A stretch of DNA of 54,620 nt from Welwitschia mirabilis (GCA_051453625.1 JBOZIK010000001.1:294337557-294392176), one strand, 5' to 3'. Shown: positions 1 through 12,916, counted from the stretch's first letter. Made by a program: numbers and translations. The notes: generated from the sequence alone by a model not told the origin.

Positions 1-1080
1 CCACATTGGGGTTTTCCACATAAATCTGGTGTGTTGATATTTGCATTTTGCTTTTGCTCTGCTGCATTTTTCTAACATCATTTGGCAACAACGGGTAGCA
101 ATGAAGTTGCAATTAGAAAAATTGAACTTCATTTTGAACTCAACTATAGTCGATTGTTGCATTTTCCAAATTATTGAGTCCCTAGAAATGATGTAATCAG
201 GGATCTAAATGATGCGATGACTTCGATCTGTCCTCAGTCCTTGCAAACTCTCCTCCAAGTGCAAAATTGATAGATGAATATAAAAAAGCATACTCTAAAT
301 CCACCATTGGGAGTCTCCATGAGACTCATTTTATGATCAATTAAGTAGATTGGTTTGAACGAGTAAGTTAGTTGATTGAGGATTAAATGACTGGTTTTTT
401 AATTATTGTTTGAACTTATTCAAACGGTTGACCTTTCTGACTGGTGTAGTTCCAGTAAACTGTGTGGGACATTAGACATTCCTTAACATTTCAGTCTCTT
501 CCTTTATCCTACATGCTTGAATTTTAATATCATCTGTATCAAGGTTTTTTTTTTTTTAAAATATTTCGTGAATTTCTACTTGATAAGTCATTTAAGTAAG
601 ATGATTTATTTTTCAATAAATCATCTTTGGCGATTCTTACATACGCTATCTATGTGCTTCAAATTGTTTTTCATTTGAAAACTATGATTTTAGAATGCCT
701 ATGTAGCCAATGTTTACAAATACATTTTTCATTGTATTATGTAGCAAAATTTTGGCTGTTTTTAAGCTACTGAAACATCATGTATAAATTGCTAATGTTC
801 GCTATATCTTCCCAACTGTCTGAAGCGACTTTTCATGTTCATATGCGGTGCTTTCTCTCTACCTAATAGTACATACCCCACTATTCATTTTGTTTTTGAG
901 TTATTATCTGATTTGATTGTTAACTTTCAAAGAAGCAACATGTATCTGTTACAACTTGTTATATTTTGTAATGAAGGACTTTGATGCTTAATGACTTTTT
1001 AATTTATTTTTGACATTTAAAGTTCAACATGGGTAACTAATGTTATTCAATATTTCTTGTCAATATGCTGTCTATTGCAG
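1..1080 (+). other. Upstream intron of the membrane-protein gene, with a possible exon remnant at the window edge
   Basis: This stretch ends in a good splice acceptor (tattgcag at 1073-1080) that opens the first clear exon. The first 72 bases are open in frame 1 and read as a hydrophobic peptide (PHWGFPHKSG, then VLIFAFCFCSAAFF) before a TAA. They could be the end of an upstream exon with a donor near position 27 (CTG then gtgtgt), or chance. Nothing else coding was seen up to 1080. The gene's start lies outside the window. Confidence 0.3.
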
Positions 1081-4000
1081 TATGCTAGCAACTTTAAAAT
1101 ACCACCATGTCTTGGTCCCATATCGATTGTTGCATGCTTTCTTAGTGCTGTAGTGTCTGTTTCCATTGCAGCTTTGCTCATACCAAGACAGGTACTTCTT
1201 ATCCTAATTGCATTGTTTTGCAGTTTGGTAAGGTTGATTGTCTAACTAACTAGTGTCAACTTCAGGTGATGCCATGGACTGGGATCTTACTGGCTTACGA
1301 ATGGACATTTTTTCTTTTTATGGTTCTCTTTGGAAAGTATCTTGACCTAACACGTGCATGGGGAAGGGCCTCTAGCAATGGATTTTCTGAGGGATCTCAT
1401 AATTTGTCTGAATATGACTCTGGCAAAGGTGCATCTTAATCTGTGTTTTGTTTACAAGTTTCATATTGGAAGTCCAACCTCTGTTTTTGAATGGTTTTTT
1501 AAGTACTTGATAATCCAATAACAATACATCTGCAAGTGCATCGAATTTGATACAGGTCATCAACGCCAAATTTCAGCTTGTGATGCTACTCCAATTTTTT
1601 ATGGAATAGGGATGGCAATATTAGCTATTGTGATACCCAGTCTGCCATTCCTTTTAGGGGTTTCTGCCTTGTTCTTAAGGTAAGTTCTTTTCTGTCTATG
1701 TTCATTTCTTTCTTCAGATATATATGTAGGCCATAATTAAGTTAAGCATAATCCGCATAATAAGTGGGTTATTCATACGATATATATAGGTATTTCCCCA
1801 CACAAATATTAGTGAGAACTTTGGAAATTTTATGGCAAGACATTTGCAAGAAATCATTTTTGATTAGCAAATTCCTTCAAGAGTTATTAAGGAGAAAAAG
1901 AAATGTCACACCATCCACATGCCTATAGTTGTCAATGTCTGTGATTGTAGTCCTTATTGGTGTTTGGTTAGTATTGATTTGTTTTAATGCATGAATCATG
2001 AATGATGTTTTTCTTGCACTCTTGAATATCACTTTCTGGGAAGAAATATCACTTTATGTTTTTTATCTAAAAAATTGAAATGCAACATTTTAAAGATGAT
2101 AAAACAAATTGAAATCATTAGAAACACTAGAAAGGTCACCAGAGAGAATTATATAAATACAAAAGCGAAGATTTTGATCACTTTTGAAATATAAAAGATG
2201 ATAAAACAAATTGAAAGCAACAGTGGAGCCACTGATATGAGATCATCCTATTCACACATAACACTACATCTCATGCAAAACATGACATTCCTTGACAAGC
2301 ATTATATCAGATTTCACTTGCACTAGCTTTCTCTTCATGTCTTTGATCTTGCATGTGGTCAAATTCATTGCAGATCATGAGAAAAATATATACTGTAGCA
2401 CCCATTGGACCTACCATTTAGGTCAGATTCTAAGTGTAAACTGCAAACTGAGACTTGTTGCATAGTGTTTTAGCAATCTGGTTCAAATTTTTAGGATAAC
2501 CTCATCTTAGGTCAGCCTGCATTCTTGATTTCTGCAAGTAAGCAGAACACTGTTGAATGATTGGCATTCACAGCATAATTCATTTATAGTTCAATATTAT
2601 TATAAGGGGAGTCCAAAATTTCAGGAGATCTCAGATTGTTTTGCATCTGCTTATCTAACCAGACAGTTTCTAACTGTATCTCTTAGTGCATTATTTGTAC
2701 TATTGATTAATATTAGATTATTTGACTTTAAAGTGCTCGTTGTATCAGGTGCTAGAGGGCAATTTAGACTGTCTACCTGTGAAAACAAACATCTAAGCCC
2801 ATGTTTTAGCTTTTCTGTTTCAGGGGAAGGCTTCTTCAAGTAATCCCTACTTTGTTGTTTTTTTGGACTTGTTTCTGACAAGGGAACTGTTGGTGGATAG
2901 AGTGTTCCTTGCATATGTTTGCCAATTTTAGATATAGTTTTTTACAGCATGTTTTCCTCTACAGTTTAAGCAGCACACTGTATATTCACTCATATTTATG
3001 TTGTTTTCTTTGTATGCTAAACGATTTTATATCTAAAGTATTTAAAATAACATACTTTATTCAACTTATTTTATCTTTAGATAGGTGAGAAGTAATTGAT
3101 TTCATATTAATTCTTATGTGGAACTGCTGTTTTAGCTCGAGTCCACATGATAAAGAATATTACTTGCATGACTAAATTTTCTTACGATCTAGCCCTGTCC
3201 CACGTACAACTTGAATCAATGCATATGTCATCATGAATCTCTTGACTAGTTCTATTTCCTGATGCATGTTTAATGTCAATTCACATATTTTGTTGTCGAG
3301 ATGCTTACCTAGAGAGTTATTTTCACTTGTTGTGCCTATGATGCTTCAGTGTATGATTCATTCCATGATTGTCTAGCACTTTTGTATGCAATCCACATCT
3401 TTTCAGGATTCTACCTTAAGTTGATAGCCCATTCAATCCAGATTTCATTCTTGTAGTATGTCTTCTGTCTTGGTTGTGGAAATGGTAGTTTGAGAAGTTA
3501 ACAGATTCTACGCTTACTAATAAATCAACATTTTTGTAATTGCAACTGTTTGATGCTGATGTGAGTCAAAGATCTTTACATATATTTGTGACTGACAAAC
3601 AATGGATTGATCATGAAACAAAATGTTGAATATTGTAAATATAACCTACTAATGAAACACTTGGCAGAAGCAGAAAGCAATGTTGCTGCACCCTACTACA
3701 ATACCATAAGTGAGGCCAAATGCTCCATGTCAACCTATAGTGCATACCTGTTCAACTTACCATTCTGAAATCCTGGTTTGTAAATAAAGGATCAAGGATT
3801 CAAACGTACGAGTGTGTCACAATTTTTCCAAAATATCACATATATAGATTTGTCTTCTATAACCGTTTTCTTGTTTCGTGGTACTTCAATTTGTAGGGGT
3901 TGCTTTGTAAAGATTCCACTTCACCTTTCACCTAAATACAGATCATAATGATATTGGGCAACGATATCATCCTAATCCCATAACCAAAATTCGACCTATG

Positions 4001-4840
4001 TTGATACAAATTGGCTAAATTTTTGATAAAAAGCTACACACGCAAGCCATAGCCTGGTCTGCCTCTGCCATCTGGCCCTAAGGAACTTCTGCTGTGACTT
4101 GGTGACTTTATAGTGCAGTAATGCATTGCCTAACCTTCCCTAGAACAAATCATCAATGTGAGATCAACATCAGTTTTGTCAATGCTACATTTATGACCCC
4201 TATAATTGTATCCCGCCAGGAGAAATCGGTTTCATGCTGTATCATACGAATAATTTTTGACCTACTGGAGCACCAGGATTGCGAGTTTAACATTATTACT
4301 GAGGCTTGGATTCTTTCTAAGTTTTGAATTCACTTTTATCTTTTATATAGCTTTATTACGTTATTTTAGATTATTTGATAAAGCAGAATGTGATGCTGTG
4401 TCCTAGAGATATACAGATTTTACAATTAGATAAAACTCTCCTTCTGAAGATTCCCGCATCAGTTTTAGTGGTACAAGATGGTTCTCTTAATAAGAAGATG
4501 CTGTTTCTCTGTTTATGGGAAAACATTCAAGCCTGTATTTTCTCGCTTTCATGATCATGAGTTTCTTCAAATTTGGTTTAGCAGTGTTGCCCGAAATCAA
4601 TCTTGAGTGCCTTTCTTTTGTTCTTTTCTGTGTTGAATATGGTTTTGAATGGTCTTTAAGATTCTCTCACCATGGGAAATATTTGATTGCATATGCAGAT
4701 TAGGCATGATGGTAGGTGTTGGTTTAATATTAGCTGCTTTCATGACACATGCTTCGGAGCATCTTGCTATAAGATTCTTTTTAAAAGGACAAGAGGATCG
4801 AAGTTACCTCAGTGCACAATATGTTTGTTGTGGAGCATAA
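1081..4840 (+). CDS. 3' part of a multi-spanning membrane protein gene (four exons, not identified)
   Basis: Four exons join in frame with GT-AG introns: 1081-1191, 1266-1428, 1556-1679 and 4699-4840 (TAA at 4838-4840). Together they give a C-terminal part of about 179 residues. It holds four hydrophobic stretches, one per exon: around GPISIVACFL, WTFFLFMVLFG, IGMAILAIVIPSLPF and GMMVGVGLILAAF. A polar loop rich in Ser, Gly and Asp (SSNGFSEGSHNLSEYDSGK) lies between the second and third. The tail after the last span is short and ends in CCGA. All four exons are free of stops and splice phases agree (0, 1, 2), unlike everything else in the window, so this is probably a living host gene. The family was not recognised: a polytopic endomembrane enzyme or transporter would fit, but no catalytic motif is visible. 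The 5' exons lie upstream of the window. Confidence 0.8.
1680..4698 (+). other. 3.0 kb last intron of the membrane-protein gene
   Basis: The donor is aag|gtaagt at 1679-1685 and the acceptor is atatgcag at 4691-4698. The intron is T-rich in its last part, as plant introns are. Small open frames inside it (for example 2553-2843 and 4121-4327) have no motif, no matching splice context and no long uninterrupted counterpart, so they are read as chance. No transposon signature was recognised here, although a 3 kb intron beside introns of 74 to 127 bases suggests an old insertion that has decayed. Confidence 0.7.
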
Positions 4841-7800
4841 ATCTTGTGGGTTTTTGATTTTTGTACTCGTAGATTCTGTATTATAGGGCCTAGGCATTGT
4901 GTGCTATAGAATTAAGAGGCTTCTGTTTCATTGAATTAATCAACATGAGGAAGCGACTTTAATTCATTACATTTCTGAGCACTCGCATTCCCTTTCTTGA
5001 ATGAAGCATGCTGCAATGTTTTTTGGCAATTGCAAGAGTAAGATAGTCCTCCCATTCTGCATGAAGTTAACGGCTAACTGTCCTAACAGCTATCCATAAT
5101 TTTTGGTATAATTGAATGCCTTTTTAATACTATGTAGAGAATATCTAATACACACAGGTGAATAACACAAGATGTTTAAAAAAAATATAATTTATTCAAA
5201 TATTGTTACTTAGCTTACTAATAAACTCAACCAAATATATTAGACAAAATATCCTTCACTTAGTTTAGGAAATTTCAACTTTAGTACAATGTGCAAAGCA
5301 CTTAACTTTGTCATTAAATGTCATTGCTTTCATTAATAATAGAAATAGCACACCTTGAGATTATAAATGTTATATAAGGATTGTTCTTGTTTTGTAGAAA
5401 GTGTAGCTCAAAATAATTTATTTCCATAGTGACATTCTTTATGGAAAAAGCCAAATATTGGCTAATCCAATGCTTACACCTCAGATTGTTGCCAAAAGAA
5501 AAGAACCAAAGAAAAGCAAGAATCAAAACAAGAATAGTCATGCATGTGTCCAACAACTTACGTTCAAAGCTATGGGGAATAGATGTTTATTTGTTTTGTC
5601 GGGGTGATGCAATAAATTTTTATTCGTCTTACAAAACATTGTCCAAGATAGTTAGAAGATGTGTTTTATGCTCTCATATCTCCCTTTCAATCAACTAGTC
5701 AATATTTTTGGAAATAGAACACTTATATGGACATAACGAGTATTTAGATTGTAAGTATATACAAGCAATTCTTTTTAAAGATAAATAGTGGCTAAAATGA
5801 TCTTTAATTATGATAACAATTTGGTATAATTTGTAGTATGATGAATAATTTGGGACATAACAAAGGTTGGTAAGATGTACTAGTGACATGAAAAGGTTCC
5901 TGGAATTTCAATCCATCTTTTTGTGGCCAATTAACCTTTGGGATTTTACATGCGATGCAGATGAGTGATGAATATAAACTAATATAAACTAAGTTAATTG
6001 TGGATTTGACTTGTTACAACATTAAATCTTTAAAATTATTTTTAAGATATGATTTTATGTAAATTCATTCTCACGTTGTAAATGATTTTTGACTTATTAT
6101 TACAATTTTTTAAATTTATCTTTTTAGCATTTGTTAGGTTAATGAAAGGCTGTGCTTCTACTGATATGATGTATTGCTAACATGTATTGATGGATGAAAA
6201 TGTTTTCAATTTGTGGTTATTAATATTAGATCAGTATTTTTGGGTTAAGAATCTTTTAAATAGCACTATGAGGAAAGCCTCATAGGACTTTTAGAAGGAC
6301 GTTCTTCATTTTGATATAAATTTCATGGGAAATTATGCTGTTGAGAATTATAAAGGCAAGCATAGTCATTTACATTAAAAGTATTTTTAGGGATTTCATT
6401 ATTAAATACTTAAAGACGTTTGGTGGGCAACTCTAGGAATGATAAGGTAACATATGGGTTTTCATCCAAGTAAGCAAACTAATGGCCTTCATAAGTGACA
6501 GTTTCTCATGATCTTTTGCTTCATTCTAGGCTTTAGCAAAGTCTTGTTTGTAAAAATTGGTTCTATTGGATTGCTGAATTGGGGTAAAATAGTTTTACAA
6601 AGAAATTTGACATCTCAGCATTATCATATTTACTTACATAAAATTTATCACATTTTATGATACAATCAACACATATTAGAATATGTTGATAGTTGGAAGA
6701 TGGTAGGTGAGGGCCTTAAATTATATACCTCAAACATTGGAAGGTTTTATATTTTATCAGTGTATTAAGGGACACCATATTCTTCTTGGAAATACTACCC
6801 AAGGTGTTATAATTTTGAGTTATTTTACAGTATGGATAGACATACACAAAGAAGCTAGGGCTCATATACTTCACCTTGTAAGACTTAGTAGTAGTTTGTG
6901 TTGGCATCCAACATGATTCCCTTTTGTTACGGACCCCTCCTCTGTTGGAGCCCTTTCTTTGGTACTTGGGCAAACCTTCTTATGCCTTTCATTTGCTCCC
7001 TTTTTGTCTCCTCCACCTTTGTTTCTTGATCTTATTTCTTACCTACTAGCTCTTCTAAGACCTTTGGAAGTCGTCCCACTCTCTTTCACACTTGGGCATG
7101 GAAGGAGGAGGCACCCTTTGATCCCAAGGGATGGAAGATGTCTTGCTCACCATCAGAAGGACCTCCTTTGATTGTTCTAAATTGTTAGTGCTGTTTTGTA
7201 TTTATGTGGATCATTTCTTGAGGATTTTGCACCCTTTTCACTCACTCTTTAGGCCTATCGATATCCTTCTGTTCGTTGTACACTTCTCAGTTCCATTCCT
7301 TTTACCTTTGTTTCTTCTTCCCACTCTTCAGTCTCATCCTTCATCTCTTCCTCCATGGATAGGTAGAAAACCTCCCTTACATCATTACTAGCTTTTATCC
7401 GATCTCTCCTTTGATGTTAAGCAGGCTTCGTAGCGTTGAATCAATCCTTCCCTTTCTGCCTCAAATAGTAGAACTTCTATCTCTCACCTTCCTTGGCCCT
7501 TCCATTGTCTGCATTTACAGTCCTCCTTAGAAAGTTATCATCTCCTCCCCTCACGTTTTGTGAGTTAAAAGGTTTCACTTCTTTCTTTTCTGTGTGTCAA
7601 TTAGAACCTTCCACACTCCTTTTGAACTTTTCTTCTTTTGTGTTGCTTATCATACCATCTCCTTGAGTTTACCCAATGCTTGCCTCAAGGCTTATACATT
7701 AGGGCCATTACATATAGTACTCATAGTTTTATGTTATAGCCACTACATGAGTACTAATTTAATATCCATATTGATAACCCTTGTTTTAGTGTGCTGACCT

Positions 7801-8330
7801 AGTGTGGTACCATTGGATACTTTGCGAAGTACACTCTAGCTAGCGAAAGCTTTTTTTCATAGCAAATTGAAGAGTTCAAAAAAGCATCAAATCCGTTGTT
7901 CGTGCTAGACTCAAGCAAGCTTGTTTGTGATATTACACTATGGGATGGGTACTACCATAACGCTTAGTGGGGTGACTATTGTTCTCATAGAGGGATCCCT
8001 TTTGGCACTATCACAAACCCACTAAGCACTTATACCTTTACATCCTTTTGCCTTAAATTGTGTATTTACTATATATCACTTGATCGCTTGTCATTATAAT
8101 GTCTCCTCTATGTTCATATTAGATAGATCACTCTCTTTTAATGTTTCTCCCTCTTCTCTACACTTAGTTAAGATGCATAAATCTCTTGTCTCTTGTGCTT
8201 ATTATCTCCTATAGACTAAGAGAATATCTTATAATGCTTTCTAGACATCTCCATCTTTGATCACTTGATCCCTGGATTTTTGCCTTGGCATTGGTCTACC
8301 ATGACTTTTTAAACCTAATTTTGATAACAG
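4841..8330. other. 3' flank and intergenic DNA with no recognised gene
   Basis: The first 200 bases after the stop probably hold the 3' UTR of the membrane-protein gene; no single poly(A) signal could be fixed. From about 5100 the sequence is AT-rich. From about 6900 to 7560 it becomes pyrimidine-rich on the + strand with longer open frames (6959-7171, 7131-7391), none with a recognisable motif. A short direct repeat (aatataaact twice) lies near 5971-5991. Nothing else was seen. Confidence 0.5.
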
Positions 8331-9222
8331 TCCAACACTCTTGCTATTAAAGAAATAAGCTTAAAGTTTGACTACTTAAATAGGGAATTGGGAGAAAGAG
8401 AAATGAAATTATGGTAGATTTAGTCTATGTTAATATGCTATTAATTTTGTTTTCCTTTACAAAGTCATTATGAATTAGGACAATTATGATACTTCGAAAT
8501 CATCAAGCATACATAATAAAATCATCGATAATGAAACAATCTTCCTTGAGTATAGTATGCGATCATAACAATTAATATGGTTGGTCTTCGATATCGTTAT
8601 TCTTACTAAACTAATGGTACAAATACCAATGACAAATAGTTAAAACAATTGTAAAATCTATCTAATAATTTATTCCATTAAAAACATAACACAACCTTAC
8701 AACAATGCATTCATTCATACAACAAGCAAGTAATGGTGTAGAGCTTGACTTCATTCATATGTTCTTTCCTTCATGTCTTAACTCTTTCTCCTATCTAGAG
8801 TGCTGGGGATCCATTCCCCTTTGGATAATTTACAACTGAACATTTTTTCACTTTTCTATACCTTTCCTTTCAGCCTTTCTCCCAAAGTCAACTTAGGATT
8901 ATGACAAATAATTCATCAATAATATATTAAAAATGCATCTAACTTTATTCGTCATAAAAACTTCCTAAAATAAGTTCTGAAAACTCAATTATAATGTTTA
9001 CGCTACTAGAAAATAACACAATGGACATTACTAAAACTCAGTAGAAACCCCTAACAAGACTTAATTCCTTACCTAGACACATTTACATTCATAGTCATAG
9101 TTGTCACCATCATGGCGTGTATGCCATAATTGATGCTTTCCATCTCATGAAGCTTAGCTCTCCATTCATGTCTTTATGTCCAAATGAAGTTCCCCTTCAT
9201 TTTGCCATGTTGTTTTTCAACA
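8331..9222 (-). repeat. R1 left LTR (3' LTR of a minus-strand Copia element)
   Basis: This segment aligns along its length with 11765-12650, with many substitutions. Shared blocks include the ttaatatgctattaatttt region (8429 and 11911), aagcaagtaatggtgtag (near 8724 and 12161), a ctccat/ccaccattcat block near the right end, and caaca/catca at the right edge. Immediately to the right, caaca is followed by ttctccctttttgtgtc. Read on the minus strand this is a polypurine tract followed by TGTTG, as expected at the start of a 3' LTR. The left edge (tgataacag) is approximate. High divergence between the two LTRs points to an old insertion. Confidence 0.6.
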
Positions 9223-10590
9223 TTCTCCCTTTTTGTGTCAATGTACCAATTTTCTCTTACGTCTTGTTAATCTTTTTGCAATTATGCATCAAAATTCTTC
9301 TAGTTCTACATTTAGGGATGGTCTCTTTTATCATTATATGTCTTCAATTTAAGATTACATGCTATTTCATCCTTTCTGTAGTATTTCTACATCCTCCAGT
9401 GATAACATTCCTATAAAGATGATGTGTGGTTTTGCATGGGTTGCTTTCTTCTATTCTGTGTACCCTATTTTAGAAGTCAATTCTCAATGATGAAACTAAG
9501 CATTTTGATACTACAATTCTTGATGTAAGGAAGAACTATGATAATGAATTCACAGATGTCAAATATCTTTTAGCCACAGAACAAAAGGTTGATGGACTTA
9601 AAAAACCACCTGGAGGATAGAATTTCGTAAAAGTTAAGTAATACCTAAGGCTATATGATCATAGAGCCTAAACTGAGTGAAATGAAGAAGCTGCAAAAAA
9701 ACTAAGAAGGTAACCCACTCTTAATGGACTGATGATCTAAAAGGGCGTGTTGTAATAAAGTCATGAACATATATATGGAAGATAGTTCAAGGTGTGATTC
9801 TCAATCATGAGTCCTAGTTTTCCGCATGGGATCCCGATAAAAAAATTGTTATTTATGAAACTAGTATATAGTATACTTTAGTAAGCTGAAGATTATTGAT
9901 TCAAGTATGAGAAGAAGTTCAAGACAATTTATAATTCTGTGATAGCATTCTATGACCAATTAAATTCTATGAATATCCCATGATTCCATAATTAAGATAG
10001 TAGTTATTATAATAAATTGTTATCAAAAGTCATGATTTAAATGATTTAAGGACATGTCTGTTCATGTAATTTTTATACTTTGTACTTTCTTAGTTTTTAA
10101 TCATTCAATTCATTCATGAACATCTTCTAATAACTTTTGAATATAAGCTTGGAGAGTCTAATAAACTATTTAAGTACGAAATATCAATTTCATAATTTAT
10201 TTCAATACTATTTCTTGAAATTATAAAATTATCTCTTTATATTTTTCTCTTTTGCTTTCATGGCATCTATATTAGTGAGTGCATGCTTTTGCTTATATTA
10301 CATCCATTCTAATGTATCATATGATGCATTGTTTGCCTTCTTGCCTTCTTGTTTCCTTTTTCCAACATGCCCCATCATTTCCGTATAGTAAATCCACTTG
10401 GAATGCATCACATAGTGAAATTATAGCTTTTACCCTGCGATGAAAATCCTTTCTCTTTGTATATATTTCATTTCCATTTGCTAAATAATGTATCAATCTT
10501 CAAGCAATACAATTATCCAATAAAAAGAATGTTCCTCGGTGCTTTTGCAACATACCTATATTTGGTATAATAATGATTTTTGAATCATCC
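9223..10590 (-). other. R1 interior between protease and 3' LTR, no recognised domain
   Basis: In a complete Copia element read leftward, integrase, reverse transcriptase and RNase H would lie here. None of their motifs could be found on either strand; only short open frames remain (for example 9117-9416 on the + strand, which overlaps the LTR edge). The distance of about 1.4 kb is far too short for a full pol. A deletion inside the element, or replacement by unrelated sequence, is inferred. Confidence 0.4.
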
Positions 10591-10599
10591 TTCTTTATA

Positions 10600-10770
10600 T
10601 CACCTTGCCAATACTTGCTATTTCCAATTTAGTGTCACCTCTAATTGCAACTAAGTACTTCATTTCTTTGAATATGATGAATGCTTCCTTATGAGAAATA
10701 ATATCGAAGGAAGCTCCTAAATCAATAATCCAATGTTCCTTGTCTACCACTCTTTTATCAGGCTAGAAAG
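10600..10770 (-). pseudogene. R1 Copia aspartic protease remnant
   Basis: Read on the minus strand from about 10770 to 10600 there is an open stretch of about 50 codons containing EHWIIDLGASFDIISHKEAF. Copia proteases carry a Trp, two hydrophobic residues, then Asp-Ser-Gly-Ala-Ser at this place. Here the catalytic Asp and the Gly-Ala-Ser are present, but the Ser after Asp is Leu. The frame stops at TAA near 10600, soon after the GDTKLEI segment. The gag zinc-knuckle remnant lies 110-160 bases upstream, the normal order. The enzyme would have cut the Gag-Pol polyprotein; this copy cannot. Confidence 0.75.
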
Positions 10771-10883
10771 GGGGAAAAGCCTCCATGATCTTTGATATAT
10801 TATAAGGTGTGACATTATTTTCTAATTCTTCTCACCTCTTTGGTATTATTTCTCCTAGCTTATTATGTAATTGATTAAGTATG

Positions 10884-11700
10884 AATATTGTCTTTACACA
10901 TGTCCTTTTAGTCAATACTAATAACGCATGATATCATTGATGTTCCTCCCTGTATATTGGTTTCTAACATTTGGAAAACCTCTACTTCTACTAGTATTCA
11001 TTTCTTTGCTTACATTCATTCTTGCATTCTTTCTTCTCTTTCCATTTTGAGGCTATCATGATGACCTTCCTCTTCCTCTAAATAAGCCTCCGTTTGTAAT
11101 AAATGCTTTTCTTCTATCTACTATTACTTTATTATTAACCATTATGTTATTTATTATATTAGCATGATCAATTAATGTTTTTCTCACATGGTTTAGCTGT
11201 GGTAACTATTCTTAATTTAGGAATGTAACTTTGACTTGTTCCCATACCTTTGACAATCCTTTAAGAATGTAGTACACTTTTATGTTGTCCATTGATAGGT
11301 TTTCCACATGAAATACATAAAGAGTATCAACCTCATCTAACATATGTTGCACTGTTTTTATTCTTTTTTTTTTTTGAATAACCATCTTACTTTGTTCAAT
11401 TGGTACAAATAATGGAATCTATTATGTTGAGTAAAATGTTTAAATTTGCTAAACAATATTTTTCATAAAGGATGCGGACATTCTATATTATTTAAGCTCT
11501 TCACTGTGGAGGGACGTAATCCTTTGAGTACTATTTGTAATTCCTTCCATCTTTTCTGATTACATTTTCTTGTTCCAAACATTTGATTTGTTCACTTGTA
11601 AGATGCATTCTCCCCAAATCTTTCATGATCAAATATGGTCTATCTTTTTTCATGACTCTAAATTATCATTACATTTATGATTCTCACATTCAAGATATCT
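10884..11700 (-). pseudogene. R1 Copia gag remnant with ruined CCHC zinc knuckle
   Basis: At 10884-10929, minus strand, the frame reads MRY*Y*LKGHV*RQY. In a CX2CX4HX4C knuckle the His (of KGHV) is in place and the three Cys positions are occupied by Arg (CGT), Tyr (TAT) and Tyr (TAT), each one transition from TGT. An Arg/Lys-rich region follows upstream (RGRGRSS and KRRKNARMN segments near 11030-11090), as in Copia gag proteins. Further upstream to about 11700 there is gag-like sequence with many stops that cannot be read as one frame. Gag would form the virus-like particle; this copy is dead. Confidence 0.6.
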
Positions 11701-11750
11701 ATCTATTTTCAACATGTAGTAAGTTTTTGAGGATATTTAAAACATCCTCT

Positions 11751-11766
11751 CTTTGATACCTCTTAT
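11751..11766 (-). other. R1 primer-binding site (initiator tRNA-Met type)
   Basis: The + strand reads ctctttgatacctctt. Its reverse complement, AAGAGGTATCAAAGAG, matches the usual plant LTR primer-binding site TGGTATCAGAGC in the core GGTATCA-AG. It lies directly downstream (minus sense) of the right LTR, where minus-strand DNA synthesis would start. The match is imperfect, in line with the element's age. Confidence 0.5.
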
Positions 11767-12650
11767 CGATTTTTTTATTTTAATTTCTTAAATTTTATTT
11801 TTTTAAAGAGTCAAATAAACTTGCTATTTAAGAATCACTCTTAAACTTTAATTAATTATATAGAAATCTAGAATAAAGAGGGATGGAATTTATGGCCTAT
11901 TTCATCTATATTAATATGCTATTAATTTTATTCTTCAAAAAATCGTCATTCATTAAGGCAATTATGATAGGTTAAAATCAACAGACATAAATGATAAAAT
12001 CAACAACAACAATGTGAAATAGAAGTAGTAAGTTAATGATTAAAAAGTGCTATAATAAATCAAATAATTTATTTTATAAAGGACATTAGACAACCTTAAA
12101 ATTATACATCCCTTCATACACAGGACAATAGTAATAGATTTAATTTTCCTTCATATAAGAAGCAAGTAATGGTGTAGCTTCCTTCCCTCATGTCTTTACT
12201 CTTCCTTCTCTTTAAAGAGTTAGGGATTAATCTCCCCTTGAATGATTTGTTAATGAGCCTTTCCCCTTATATGCCTCCTTTTTCTGTCTTTCCCACAAAA
12301 TCAACTTAAGATTATAATAAATGATCACCCATAATATATACAAATGTATTTAAATTTATTCCACATAAGTTCACTTTACAATAACTCCCCGATACTCAAC
12401 TATAATGTCAAACACTCTTCTTGTTTTTATAATAGTCATATTTTCTTAAAATAAGATAGTAGGCATCACTAAAATACATAAGAGACTACTTACAAAAATT
12501 ATTTTTTATTTAGATGAATTTACATTATTTAGACATTATAATCATGAGGACTAAATGATACTTGATGTTCCTCATGTGAATCTTCATCCACCATTCATCA
12601 GTTGAGATTCACATGGATTTACTTTCCACTTTAACATAACATTTCACATC
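11765..12650 (-). repeat. R1 right LTR (5' LTR for gag-protease, probably also 3' LTR for the pol part beyond)
   Basis: This is the partner of 8331-9222 in direct orientation. It carries the same ordered blocks, including ttaatatgctattaatttta near 11911 and aagcaagtaatggtgtagctt near 12161, and ends near 12650 with cacatca. A purine-rich minus-strand run (complement of cttcacccctgaag) lies just beyond, a possible polypurine tract. If so, this LTR also closes the integrase-RT-RNase H part at 13.1-16.0 kb. Edges are estimated to about 20 bases. Confidence 0.55.
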
Positions 12651-12916
12651 ATACTTCACCCCTGAAGTAGCAGTAGTCATCATGTTGGTCATCACAACCA
12701 CTACTATCACATTTATCTTGAGCCCTCTTACTTTAGCTTGTACAATTCTCTACCACATTTTTTGAGATGAGTTGCTTCTATACTACATTATTTCTTCATG
12801 GATACAAATCATATGGCCTATTCCCTTTCCTTATCATAGCTTTTTCTCTAGTGTTTAGCCTTTTCCTTATCATTTTTCTTATTGTGTTACCTGATAATTT
12901 TTGTTTTTGTTATCTC

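Noticed and set aside
2553-2914. Overlapping frames of 96 (+) and 87 (-) codons in the large intron
   Set aside because: No motif and no splice support; they overlap each other on opposite strands and look like chance.
6707-7797. Cluster of small frames in pyrimidine-rich DNA
   Set aside because: Composition-driven (Leu, Ser, Phe, Pro), on both strands, with no domain and no splice sites tying them together.
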